Notes: generated by a model from the sequence alone, not told the origin. DNA of 23,757 nucleotides from JBAUHN01 sp049680295 (GCA_049680295.1 JBAUHN010000402.1:1-23757); one strand, 5' to 3'. Positions 1 to 7,257 are shown, counted from the first letter of the stretch. Made by a program: numbers and translations.

Positions 1-282
1 CCCAAAGACAGCGAAGATCGCGTAAAAATGGACATCGAACGTGTTCAGTACTGGTTGGGCCATGGCGCGCAGCCAACCGACCGGATCGCCCGCATGCTGG
101 AAGCCGCTGGTGTCAAAGAAAAGACCGAGCGTAACAACCCGAAAAAAGGCACACCCGGCAAGAAAGCCACCGACCGCGTGGAAGAAAAAGCAGCCAAGGC
201 CGCCGCAGCAGCAGAAGCCGCGGCAGCCCCGGCACCAGAACCAGCGGCTGAACCCGCCGCAGAAGAAGCAGCCGCCGAATAA
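1..282 (+). CDS. rpsP: 30S ribosomal protein S16, C-terminal part (5' end outside window)
   Basis: The reading frame is open from base 1, so the start codon and roughly the first 30 residues lie upstream of the window. The visible part contains the S16 core segment VQYWLGHGAQPTDRIARML followed by a basic stretch (RNNPKKGTPGKKA). It ends in a long tail of almost only Ala, Glu and Pro. S16 is a 30S assembly protein that binds 16S rRNA; the acidic Ala-rich tail is usual for alphaproteobacterial S16 and probably disordered. The gene heads the rpsP-rimM-trmD-rplS type cluster. An intrinsic terminator lies 64 bp after the stop, so much transcription may end before rimM. The identification is secure; only the start is unseen. 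Confidence 0.96.
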   Translation, partial: PKDSEDRVKMDIERVQYWLGHGAQPTDRIARMLEAAGVKEKTERNNPKKGTPGKKATDRVEEKAAKAAAAAEAAAAPAPEPAAEPAAEEAAAE

Positions 283-346
283 AGCGGACCAATTCCCGTA
301 CGGCAATTAGGTCGCTTCGATCACTTGCCGCACTGGACAAATCCCG

Positions 347-384
347 CGCTGCGCCTTCACAATGGGCGCAGCGTTTTTGTTTTT
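347..384 (+). terminator. Intrinsic terminator/attenuator after rpsP
   Basis: A perfect 9-bp stem is formed by CGCTGCGCC (347-355) and GGCGCAGCG (365-373) around a 9-nt loop. It is followed directly by TTTTTGTTTTT (374-384). This has the form of a strong rho-independent terminator. It lies between rpsP and the downstream small gene/rimM, so it probably lowers rimM-trmD expression relative to S16. It also covers an upstream in-frame ATG at 362, which argues against that codon as the start of the small gene. Confidence 0.88.
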
Positions 385-403
385 GCATCTCGGGGCCTTG
401 CCA

Positions 404-553
404 ATGTTCAGATTAATCCGGACCGTTGTTGTCCTGAGCCTTGGGTTTTTTGCCGGTGTGAAATATGAACAGGCCAACACCCGTGCCGAATGCAAAGCGG
501 GCGAAGGCGAATGGACCGGAACCATCTGTATTGGATCGGAATTGCTGCAATGA
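404..553 (+). CDS. Small single-pass membrane protein of unknown function, coupled to rimM
   Basis: A 49-residue protein starting MFRLIRTVVVLSLGFFAGV. Residues 4-18 form one hydrophobic segment that could be a membrane anchor or uncleaved signal. The short C-terminal part carries two cysteines in the pattern C-K-A-G-E-G-E-W-T-G-T-I-C. If exported, these could form a disulfide. The stop codon overlaps the rimM start in an ATGA arrangement (550-553), which suggests translational coupling. An earlier in-frame ATG at 362 lies inside the terminator hairpin, so 404 is preferred, although no strong Shine-Dalgarno is visible. I do not recognise a named family. The overlap with rimM and the plausible topology are the reasons for calling it a real gene. 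Confidence 0.6.
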   Translation: MFRLIRTVVVLSLGFFAGVKYEQANTRAECKAGEGEWTGTICIGSELLQ

Positions 554-1053
554 CAGATAAGATTTGCGTAGGCGCCATCGCCGGTTCTTATGGTGTGCGC
601 GGCGAAGTCCGGATCAAAAGCTTTTGCGCCACACCGGAGGATATTGAAACCTACTGCCCGCTGACAAACGAAGACGGCACACGCGATTTGACCCTGGCCA
701 TCATTCGGCCCATGAAAAACGGCTTTGTCGCGCGCGTCGTTGGTATCGACGACAAAGACGCCGCCGACGCGCTCAAGGGCATGCAACTGTTTGCCACCCG
801 TGATCAGCTGCCATCCCTGCCCGACGATGAATACTACCACGCGGATCTGGTAGGGCTTGAAGTGCTGGATACTGGCGGCACGCTGATCGGTCGGGTCAAA
901 TCCGTGCAAAACCACGGTGCGGCGGACCTGTTAGAGGTGCAACAACCCGGTAGTTCCGCGACGGTTTTGCTGCCGTTTACCCTGGTCGCGGTGCCAACGG
1001 TTGATCTGGCCAAAGGGCGCATTATTGCCGACCCGCCAGACGGGGTTCTTTAA
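550..1053 (+). CDS. rimM: Ribosome maturation factor RimM
   Basis: A 167-residue protein, the usual RimM length. It has the N-terminal signature GSYGVRGEVRIKSF (residues 12-25) of the RimM beta-barrel domain and a C-terminal PRC-barrel-like half starting around YYHADLVGLEV. RimM binds S19 in the 30S head and assists 3'-domain assembly and 16S rRNA processing. The ATG at 550 is chosen because it begins with the conserved MTDKICVGAIAGSYG and overlaps the preceding stop; the frame stays open for 20 codons upstream, but that part looks unlike RimM. trmD starts 6 bp after the stop, consistent with one transcript and the known rimM-trmD pairing. Confidence 0.96.
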   Translation: MTDKICVGAIAGSYGVRGEVRIKSFCATPEDIETYCPLTNEDGTRDLTLAIIRPMKNGFVARVVGIDDKDAADALKGMQLFATRDQLPSLPDDEYYHADLVGLEVLDTGGTLIGRVKSVQNHGAADLLEVQQPGSSATVLLPFTLVAVPTVDLAKGRIIADPPDGVL

Positions 1054-1059
1054 CCCGCG

Positions 1060-1851
1060 ATGGCCGACGCCCCCAAATCCCACGGACGCAAAACCCTGCG
1101 CCCGACGCTTCAGCCCCGGTCCCTGATGGACGCGGATGAAACGCTGGCCGGGGTATGGCAAGCGCGGATGATCACCCTGTTCCCGGACGTCTTTCCCGGC
1201 GTTCTGGGCGCCAGCCTGACAGGCAAGGCACTGACGGACGGGTTATGGCAGCTCCACACTCACAATCTGCGCGATTTTGGCGTTGGCAAACACCGCAATG
1301 TAGATGACACACCGACCGGTGGCGGGGCGGGCATGGTCCTGCGCGCCGATGTCGTCGGCCCGGCAATCGAAGCCGCCCAAGCCCACGCGCATGGGCGTTG
1401 GCCGATCTTGTACATGTCGCCGCGCGGTCGCCGGTTTGATCAGGCAATGGCCCGCGATCTGGCCCGCTGCGATGGCGTGACGATGCTCTGCGGACGGTTT
1501 GAGGGGGTCGATGAACGAGTGCTTGATCATTACAATGTGCAAGAGATCTCGCTGGGTGATTTCGTGATGACGGGCGGCGAAATCGCAGCCCAGGCGATGA
1601 TCGACGCCACCGTGCGTTTGTTACCCGGCGTGTTGGGAAATGCCCAAAGTGCTGTCGAGGAAAGCCATTCAAACGGAATGCTGGAGCATCCGCAGTTCAC
1701 CAAGCCCGCCACATGGCAGGGCCGCGATGTACCCGACGTGTTGATGTCTGGCGACCATGGAAAAATCGCCAAATGGCGCCATGAGAGGTCGCAAGAACTG
1801 ACCCGCGAAAGACGCCCTGATCTATGGGCGCAGTTGGCTGACAAGCCTTAG
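1060..1851 (+). CDS. trmD: tRNA (guanine37-N1)-methyltransferase TrmD
   Basis: A 263-residue SPOUT-class enzyme that methylates N1 of G37 in tRNAs with a G36G37 sequence, using S-adenosylmethionine and preventing +1 frameshifting. Visible hallmarks are MITLFPDVFPG (from residue 37), the glycine-rich TPTGGGAGMVL, and the trefoil-knot SAM site EISLGDFVMTGGE, followed by LLPGVLGN and EHPQFTKPA. About 36 residues precede the usual TrmD start; such extensions are, to my knowledge, common in Rhodobacteraceae TrmD. The stop of rimM and the ATG are separated by 6 bp. The gene is convergent with rsgA, 31 bp away, with no clear terminator between them. Confidence 0.96.
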   Translation: MADAPKSHGRKTLRPTLQPRSLMDADETLAGVWQARMITLFPDVFPGVLGASLTGKALTDGLWQLHTHNLRDFGVGKHRNVDDTPTGGGAGMVLRADVVGPAIEAAQAHAHGRWPILYMSPRGRRFDQAMARDLARCDGVTMLCGRFEGVDERVLDHYNVQEISLGDFVMTGGEIAAQAMIDATVRLLPGVLGNAQSAVEESHSNGMLEHPQFTKPATWQGRDVPDVLMSGDHGKIAKWRHERSQELTRERRPDLWAQLADKP

Positions 1852-1882
1852 CAACCAAAGCCCTCGGCCATTCTTTGCAATG

Positions 1883-2959
1883 TCATTTCTTGTTTCGTTT
1901 CTGGATCGTGCGCACCATCTTGCCAAACGATTTATCTTTGGATCGTCGCTCGGCCAGAGTGGCCGAATTAAACGCCTCTTCCGCCACCAGCTTTTGCCAG
2001 CGTCGCATGCGCGCATCATCGACGTCCCCTGATTCAACGGCCTTTAGAACGGCGCATCCGGGTTCTGTCAGGTGCCGGCAATCGTTGAATTTGCACTGCC
2101 CCGCCAAATCATGCAGATCGGCAAAAAGATCACCAATCCCGGACGCTGCATCTGTCATCTGCAACTCACGCATGCCGGGCGTATCCAGCACAACACATCC
2201 GCTGGGCACGACATGCAACTGCCGCCGCGTCGTCGTGTGACGTCCCTTGGCATCATCTGTGCGCATCGCTTGCGTTTCGATGGATTGCGAGCCGGCCAAT
2301 GCATTGGTCAATGTCGACTTTCCGACACCGGATGACCCTAAAAAGGCGACCGTCTTGCCCCGCTTGCACCAGTGCGACAGCTTCGACGCAGGCTCATCCG
2401 CGCGGGCATCCATGGCAACGACGTCAACTAATTCGGATATCGCACGGGCCTGATCGACATAGGCCTGGACACTGTCGCTCAGGTCCGTCTTGGTCAGGAC
2501 AATCACCGGGGTAATGTCAGCCTCAAACGCCAGGGCGATGTAGCGTTCCAAACGGGCGACGTTGAAATCCTGATTGCACGATGTGACAATAAAACCAGTG
2601 TCGATATTGGCCGCGATCAATTGCACCTGACGGTCCGTACCCGGTGCGCGCCGTTTCACCAGGCTTTTACGCTCAAGCACCCGACTGAGTGACGGCTGAG
2701 CCGCATCGTACATCACCCAATCGCCAACCGTTGCGTCCGCATTGGGCGGCAACAGCGCATCGACGTCATTACCTACGATATGCAGACCATTCCGGTGGAC
2801 TTCGACCACACGGGCCGGCGGATGTTGCTCGATCTCATCGACGCTGGTTTGCTGCGCGAAATAAGGCTGCCAGCCCAGCGATTCGATTGTCGAAACTGGA
2901 CGCGACTGCGGTACCGCAGACTGGTTGGGCAGAAGGAATTTGGAATAGTTCCGTGTCAT
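1883..2959 (-). CDS. rsgA: Ribosome small-subunit-dependent GTPase RsgA (YjeQ)
   Basis: A circularly permuted GTPase that checks late 30S assembly and releases RbfA. Motifs occur in the permuted order G4 (TKTD), then G1 (GSSGVGKST), a G2 region (KGRHTTTRR), and G3 (DTPGM). An N-terminal OB-fold-like segment precedes them, and a C-terminal zinc knuckle C-x4-C-x-H-x5-C (CKFNDCRHLTEPGC) follows. The tail is basic. From the ATG at 2959 it is 358 residues; the frame extends to a TTG at 2989 (10 residues more), but I see no strong Shine-Dalgarno for either. It is antiparallel to its neighbours and splits trmD from rplS, so rplS must have its own promoter. Its role matches the ribosome theme of the block. 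Confidence 0.94.
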   Translation of the reverse strand: MTRNYSKFLLPNQSAVPQSRPVSTIESLGWQPYFAQQTSVDEIEQHPPARVVEVHRNGLHIVGNDVDALLPPNADATVGDWVMYDAAQPSLSRVLERKSLVKRRAPGTDRQVQLIAANIDTGFIVTSCNQDFNVARLERYIALAFEADITPVIVLTKTDLSDSVQAYVDQARAISELVDVVAMDARADEPASKLSHWCKRGKTVAFLGSSGVGKSTLTNALAGSQSIETQAMRTDDAKGRHTTTRRQLHVVPSGCVVLDTPGMRELQMTDAASGIGDLFADLHDLAGQCKFNDCRHLTEPGCAVLKAVESGDVDDARMRRWQKLVAEEAFNSATLAERRSKDKSFGKMVRTIQKRNKK

Positions 2960-3270
2960 TGGATCAATACTTTCATGTCCGAGGTGCAAGGTAAACTCGG
3001 GCCCGCTGTTACGCAGGCCATAGCCCCCTTGATCCGTCCCTTAATCCCGCCTATACCGCGCTGGTTCGGAATCGCTTTTGTGATGCTGGACCTGTCTGTG
3101 TTTGCAGGCAATGAAATACCTAAGGAATGATGTTGATACCTCCCGGCGGGCGCTGCGGCGAACCCGACCCACCAACCGGAAGCTCTGGAACGCGCAAATC
3201 GTCGCACGGGGGATACCCCCGGCACAACACCTTCGTGGATCAACCACGAGCATCAAAGGAGACGCGTCAG
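2960..3270 (+). promoter_or_regulatory. rsgA-rplS divergent intergenic region with rplS leader hairpins
   Basis: About 310 bp without a gene I can support. It must hold promoters for rsgA (minus) and rplS (plus). Just before rplS there are two perfect small hairpins: GGGGG-ATA-CCCCC (3208-3220) and CGTGG-ATCAA-CCACG (3234-3248). They are followed by a good Shine-Dalgarno AAAGGAG (3255-3261), 9 nt before the ATG. Hairpins close to the ribosome-binding site suggest a structured 5' leader, possibly autoregulatory as in other ribosomal protein operons. That role is inference; I could not place the -35/-10 elements with confidence. Confidence 0.45.
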
Positions 3271-3654
3271 ATGAACCTGATCGCACAAATCGAAGCGGAG
3301 CAAATCGCCGCTTTGGGGAAAGACATCCCCGACTTCCGCGCCGGAGACACCATCCGCGTCGGCTTTAAAGTCACCGAAGGCACCCGCACCCGCGTACAGA
3401 ACTACGAAGGTGTGTGTATTGCCCGCAACAATGGCCATGGCATCGCCGGGTCGTTCACCGTTCGCAAAATCTCGTTTGGCGAAGGTGTGGAACGTGTGTT
3501 CCCGCTGCATTCGACCAACATTGACAGTATCACCGTGGTCCGCCGTGGCCGTGTACGGCGCGCGAAACTGTACTACCTGCGCAGCCGCCGTGGTAAATCT
3601 GCACGGATTGTCGAAAACTCTCATTATAAGCCCAAGTCGGGCGCACAGGCGTAA
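3271..3654 (+). CDS. rplS: 50S ribosomal protein L19
   Basis: A 127-residue protein with the full L19 pattern: DFRAGDTIRVGFKVTEGTR, RVQNYEGVCIARNN, FTVRKISFGEGVERVFPLHS and RRGRVRRAKLYYLRSRRGKS. L19 sits at the 30S-50S interface near bridge B8. The ATG at 3271 is chosen because it gives the normal N-terminus (MNLIAQIEAEQIA) and has AAAGGAG 9 nt upstream; the frame is open further upstream but is not L19-like there. rpmE begins 11 bp after the stop, so the two are probably one transcript ending at the terminator at 3915-3944. Confidence 0.97.
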   Translation: MNLIAQIEAEQIAALGKDIPDFRAGDTIRVGFKVTEGTRTRVQNYEGVCIARNNGHGIAGSFTVRKISFGEGVERVFPLHSTNIDSITVVRRGRVRRAKLYYLRSRRGKSARIVENSHYKPKSGAQA

Positions 3655-3665
3655 GGAGCGGGACT

Positions 3666-3887
3666 ATGAAAACCGATACACATCCCGAATATCACACGAT
3701 CAACGTCAAAATGACCGACGGCACGATCCTGGAAATGAAATCGACCTGGGGCAAAGAAGGCGATCAACTGTCGCTGGACATCGACCCCTCTGTTCACCCT
3801 GCCTGGACCGGCGGCACGTCGCGCCTGATGGACACTGGCGGTCGCGTGTCCAAGTTCAAAAACAAATACGCAGGTCTTGGCTTTTAG
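3666..3887 (+). CDS. rpmE: 50S ribosomal protein L31 (zinc-free form)
   Basis: A 73-residue L31 starting MKTDTHPEYHTINVKMTDG and ending with RLMDTGGRVSKFKNKYAGLGF. L31 helps form the bridge between 50S and 30S. The CxxC zinc-binding pairs found in zinc-type L31 are absent: the positions that carry cysteines in the zinc form read VKMTDG here, and the whole protein has no cysteine. It is therefore a C-minus form, usual for Rhodobacteraceae as far as I know. The Shine-Dalgarno AAGGAG lies in the short gap after rplS. Confidence 0.95.
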   Translation: MKTDTHPEYHTINVKMTDGTILEMKSTWGKEGDQLSLDIDPSVHPAWTGGTSRLMDTGGRVSKFKNKYAGLGF

Positions 3888-3914
3888 GACGGACCTACAT
3901 TGCTATTCAGATTG

Positions 3915-3944
3915 CAGGCGTGGGCAGCGGTCCGCGCCTGTTTT
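3915..3944 (+). terminator. Intrinsic terminator after rpmE
   Basis: CAGGCGTGG (3915-3923) pairs with CCGCGCCTG (3932-3940) with a single T-G wobble, giving a 9-bp stem with an 8-nt loop. It is followed by TTTTCGTCT. It lies 27 bp after the rpmE stop and probably ends the rplS-rpmE transcript. Confidence 0.75.
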
Positions 3945-4084
3945 CGTCTGTGACAACATTCAACTACAGGGTGTGGCGTCTTCGAAACCGCGAACAGGGG
4001 CCAAAATCGCGAAAAACTGCTACCTGTGACACTTCCCAATTGCTCTGCCCCAACATATAGTGGCACTCAGAAGAAAATCGCGAA

Positions 4085-4089
4085 GAATC
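4085..4089. promoter_or_regulatory. GANTC (CcrM-type) site in the mipZ upstream region
   Basis: GAATC at 4085-4089 lies 22 bp before the mipZ start codon. In Caulobacter, CcrM methylation of GANTC in the mipZ and ftsZ promoters activates transcription with GcrA. Here the promoter itself is not located, so the functional reading is inference. A 5-bp motif can occur by chance. Confidence 0.35.
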
Positions 4090-4111
4090 GGCGATAAAAT
4101 GGGGACGGATT

Positions 4112-4921
4112 ATGGCGCACATCATCGTCGTTGGAAATGAAAAGGGTGGTGCCGGAAAATCCACCGTTTCAATGCATGTTGCAACTGCTTTGGTGCGCAT
4201 GGGGCACAAGGTTAGCGCGCTTGATCTGGATCTGCGCCAACGGACGTTTGGTCGCTATGTTGAGAACCGCAAATCATTCCTGCAAAAAGCGCAAATCACT
4301 CTGCCCACCCCTGATGTACATGAATTGCCTGAAATCGCCGCCGAAAGCCTGAAGCCGGGCGAGAATATCTATGACCACAGGTTGTCGGCTGCCGTCGCCA
4401 CGCTGGAACCGGACAGCGACTTTATTCTGATTGATTGCCCCGGTTCGCACACGCGTCTTAGTCAGGTGGCGCATTCGCTTGCCGACACGCTGATCACGCC
4501 GCTGAACGACAGTTTCATCGACTTTGACTTGTTGGCCCGCATTGATGAGACCGGCGATATTATTCTGGGGCCATCGGTCTATTCTGAAATGGTCTGGAAC
4601 GCACGCCAACTGCGTGCCCAAGCCGGTCTTGCCCCGATTGACTGGATCGTCGTGCGCAACCGAATGGGCGCGCAACGCATGGTCAACAAAGAAAAGATGG
4701 AACGCGCCATCAACAACCTGTCCAAGCGAATTGGATTTCGAATTGCGCCGGGTTTCAGTGAACGCGTGGTATTCCGCGAACTTTTCCCGCGCGGCCTGAC
4801 GTTGCTGGATCTCAAGGATATTGGCGTCAAACAACTGAACATATCAAACGTCGCCGCCAGACAGGAATTGCGCGATTTGATTAAGTCGCTGAACCTACCT
4901 GGTGTGACGGCTGACTTCTGA
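4112..4921 (+). CDS. mipZ: Division-plane positioning ATPase MipZ (ParA/MinD family)
   Basis: A 269-residue P-loop ATPase with the deviant Walker A NEKGGAGKST (residues 9-18), a region LDLDLRQRTFGRYVENR that is characteristic of MipZ rather than chromosomal ParA, and a Walker B FILIDCPG. The C-terminal half (IDWIVVRNRM, FRELFPRGLTLLDL) also fits MipZ. In Caulobacter MipZ binds ParB near the origin, forms a gradient from the poles and inhibits FtsZ assembly away from midcell. The gene stands alone between two intergenic regions. GGGGACGG lies a few bases before the ATG as ribosome-binding site. A GANTC site lies 22 bp upstream of the ATG. Another ParA-like role is unlikely given the family-specific segments. 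Confidence 0.93.
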   Translation: MAHIIVVGNEKGGAGKSTVSMHVATALVRMGHKVSALDLDLRQRTFGRYVENRKSFLQKAQITLPTPDVHELPEIAAESLKPGENIYDHRLSAAVATLEPDSDFILIDCPGSHTRLSQVAHSLADTLITPLNDSFIDFDLLARIDETGDIILGPSVYSEMVWNARQLRAQAGLAPIDWIVVRNRMGAQRMVNKEKMERAINNLSKRIGFRIAPGFSERVVFRELFPRGLTLLDLKDIGVKQLNISNVAARQELRDLIKSLNLPGVTADF

Positions 4922-5539
4922 TTTTCCTCAACGCGAACGATCCGTTTCCAAAGAATTGCCAGCCTTCGTCTGACGGCATCCGGAAAGCGAAGAATCAGAC
5001 GACAAGTGTGCAGATTTTACCGGCGTTTTCCTGTGGTGATGGCGACGACACAGCCGATCAGAAAAATTTCCAAAAAAAACGAAATCGCGAAAAAGCTGTT
5101 TTGTGATCCGCAATCGATCTTCCGGCGTTATAATTACGGGGGATGAAGTCGCCACTTCAACAAAGCGACCCCTTGGCATCCGACAGCGCATACCGTCATT
5201 TCCGACATTTTTACGTACTGCAATGACGCTGCCGGAACAGAGGTATCCCAGTGCACAAGAAGCACTATTTCGCACAGGTAGTCTTCACCATTTCAGAACA
5301 ACTGAACCGATCCGCTGTATTGGCTGAAATTCCCGAAGAATAATTGGCGAAGCGATAACATCTGCGGGTGTTCACGCCACCCCGGGGTTGACGTGGCCCG
5401 CTTCAATCGCTGACAATCAGGCGTTCCCTCTAGAACGGGACTAACAAACGCAGAGCAACTGCATCACCAAGTCGGACAATTGTTCGACACTATGTGCGAA
5501 CGGGGCAATCCAACATTCGTACCAACAGAGAGGAAGATC
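4922..5539. other. Long intergenic region between mipZ and the solute-binding protein
   Basis: About 620 bp with no ORF I trust; the open frames here have no family-like motifs and unusual composition. Near the mipZ end there is a 7-bp inverted repeat CGTCTGA/TCAGACG (4967-4973 and 4995-5001) without a T-tract. AAATCGCGAA at 5082-5091 repeats a motif also found twice upstream of mipZ. The last 150 bp contain a TTGACG hexamer and two dyads annotated separately. The region could hold a small RNA or a decayed gene; nothing proves either. Confidence 0.4.
5379..5437 (+). promoter_or_regulatory. Candidate promoter/operator upstream of the solute-binding protein
   Basis: TTGACG (5388-5393) resembles a -35 element; 17 bp downstream is TGACAA (5411-5416), a weak -10. 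The 10-bp palindrome ACCCCGGGGT (5379-5388) touches the -35. The dyad CGTTC-N6-GAACG (5422-5437) lies just after the -10. Such placement would suit a regulator-binding site, but the -10 is poor and the proposal is tentative. Confidence 0.35.
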
Positions 5540-7204
5540 ATGACATTTTTCACACGTACGGGCAAACCTTTGCCCAAGTCCGTGGTGGATTCAGCTGCCA
5601 AAGTTGGCAACGATCCTGTGAACCGTCGCGAGTTTCTGGCCATTGCCAGTGCTTTCGGCGCCACGACCGCAACCGCTTATGCCATGCTGGGAATGCCAGC
5701 ACCGGCCCACGCTGATGGCCACAAAGAAGGCGGCACCGTGCGCTGCCAACAAGAAGTGCGTGCCCTGAAAGATCCACGCACATATGATTGGTCACAGATC
5801 GCCAACTTCTCGCGCGGCTGGCTGGAGTATATGGCAATCTGGGAGAATGACGGTACTTTCACCCCTGCCCTGCTGGAAAGCTGGGAAATCAATGACGACG
5901 CAACCGAATACACATTGAACGTCCGCAAAGGCGTCAAGTGGAACAACGGCGATGACTTTACCGCCGATGACATCGCCAACAACATCACCCGCTGGTGCGA
6001 CAAAGGTCTCGAAGGTAACTCGATGGCCGGACGTTTCGCCACGTTGATTGATGATGCCACGGGTCAGGCGATCGAAGGGTCAATCACCGTTGTGGACAGC
6101 CACACAGTGAAACTGGCACTGCCACGTCCCGACATTACATTGATCCCGGGTATGGCAGATTATCCTGCCGCTGTCGTTCACAGCTCTTTCGACGCAGACA
6201 CGATGCTGGAAAACCCAATCGGCACTGGCGCTTACCTGCCAGAATCGCTGGAAGTGGGCGTCAAGGCCGTTTTGGTCAAGAACCCAGACCATACATGGTG
6301 GGGCACCGAAGTTTATGGCGGGCCATACATCGACCGTCTGGAGTATATCGACTACGGCACCGATCCGTCGGCGTTCATTGCGGCGGCTGAGGCCGAAGAA
6401 ATCGACATGACCTACTCGATCGAGGGCGAATTTATTGACCTCTTCGGGACACTCGATGGCTGGGTTGAAAACAGCATCGCAACTGGTGCGACAATCGTGA
6501 TCCGCCCCAACCAGTTGGCCGAAGTGGATGGCAAACGCCCCTACGAAGACAAACGCGTGCGTCAGGCCCTTGCAATGGCCGTCGACAACAACGTTCTGTT
6601 GGAACTGGGCTATGCAGGTCGCGGCCTGCCTGCCGAAAACCACCATGTTGGCCCAATGCACCCCGAATACGCAGAACTGCCCCCACGTACGGTAGATCCT
6701 GCCGGTGCCAAGGCTTTGATGGAAGAAGCCGGGATGGCCGATTTTGAGCATGAATTGTTCTCAATCGACGATGCGTGGCGCAAAGACACCACCGACGCCG
6801 TTGCCGCGCAATTGCGCGACGCTGGTATCAATGTCAAACGGACTATTCTGCCGGGTTCCACGTTCTGGAATGACTGGGTGAAATACTCTTTCTCGTCAAC
6901 CAACTGGAACTCGCGTCCGCTGGGCGTACAGATCTGGGCACTGGCTTACCGGTCAGGTGAAGCATGGAATGAATTTGGCTGGGCCAATGCTGATTTCGAT
7001 GCGCTGCTGGAAAAGGCATTGGCAACTGCCGATGTCGAAAAGCGCCGCGCGATCATGAAAGAGGGTCAGGCGATGATCCAGGACGAGGGAGTGACGATCC
7101 AACCTTACTGGCGTTCGCTGTACAACCACACCCGCGAGGGTCTGGTCGGTGCCGGACACCATATTGGTTTCGAATACCACCCGGCACGGATGGCCTGGAC
7201 ATAA
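5540..7204 (+). CDS. Tat-exported ABC transporter substrate-binding protein, family 5 (peptide/nickel type)
   Basis: A 554-residue periplasmic binding protein. The N-terminus has a long n-region and a twin-arginine motif NRREFL (residues 28-33), a hydrophobic stretch, and a probable cleavage site after PAHA (residue 58), so export is by Tat. The mature part has the SBP_bac_5 layout (LLESWEINDDATEYTLNVRKG, RPYEDKRVRQALAMAVD in part). ATG 5540 is chosen over an in-frame codon at 5480 because GAGAGGAAG precedes it and it suits the Tat signal. Family members bind oligopeptides, dipeptides, opines or other small solutes; the ligand cannot be read here. No permease or ATPase genes adjoin it, and a strong terminator follows, so it appears monocistronic. 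It may work with a transporter encoded elsewhere. Confidence 0.9.
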   Translation: MTFFTRTGKPLPKSVVDSAAKVGNDPVNRREFLAIASAFGATTATAYAMLGMPAPAHADGHKEGGTVRCQQEVRALKDPRTYDWSQIANFSRGWLEYMAIWENDGTFTPALLESWEINDDATEYTLNVRKGVKWNNGDDFTADDIANNITRWCDKGLEGNSMAGRFATLIDDATGQAIEGSITVVDSHTVKLALPRPDITLIPGMADYPAAVVHSSFDADTMLENPIGTGAYLPESLEVGVKAVLVKNPDHTWWGTEVYGGPYIDRLEYIDYGTDPSAFIAAAEAEEIDMTYSIEGEFIDLFGTLDGWVENSIATGATIVIRPNQLAEVDGKRPYEDKRVRQALAMAVDNNVLLELGYAGRGLPAENHHVGPMHPEYAELPPRTVDPAGAKALMEEAGMADFEHELFSIDDAWRKDTTDAVAAQLRDAGINVKRTILPGSTFWNDWVKYSFSSTNWNSRPLGVQIWALAYRSGEAWNEFGWANADFDALLEKALATADVEKRRAIMKEGQAMIQDEGVTIQPYWRSLYNHTREGLVGAGHHIGFEYHPARMAWT

Positions 7205-7230
7205 AAAAACCGTTTCAGAAATCTAAGAAA

Positions 7231-7257
7231 AGGCCGCGCATTGCGTGGCCTTTTTTT
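7231..7257. terminator. Bidirectional intrinsic terminator
   Basis: AGGCCGCGC-ATT-GCGTGGCCT (7231-7250 plus the first T of the tract) forms a stem of about 9 bp with one G-T pair, followed by a run of seven T on the plus strand. On the minus strand the same hairpin is followed by TTTTCTTA. It therefore can end both the solute-binding protein transcript and the converging TRAP/CoA-ligase operon. Confidence 0.88.

Noticed and set aside
307..915. Minus-strand ORF of 202 codons
   Set aside because: It lies antisense to the small gene and rimM, has no family-like motif, and crosses the terminator.
4928..5275. Minus-strand ORF of 115 codons in the mipZ downstream interval
   Set aside because: Its composition is rich in Ser, Arg and Cys, no motif is visible, and it has no convincing ribosome-binding site. 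It may be chance.
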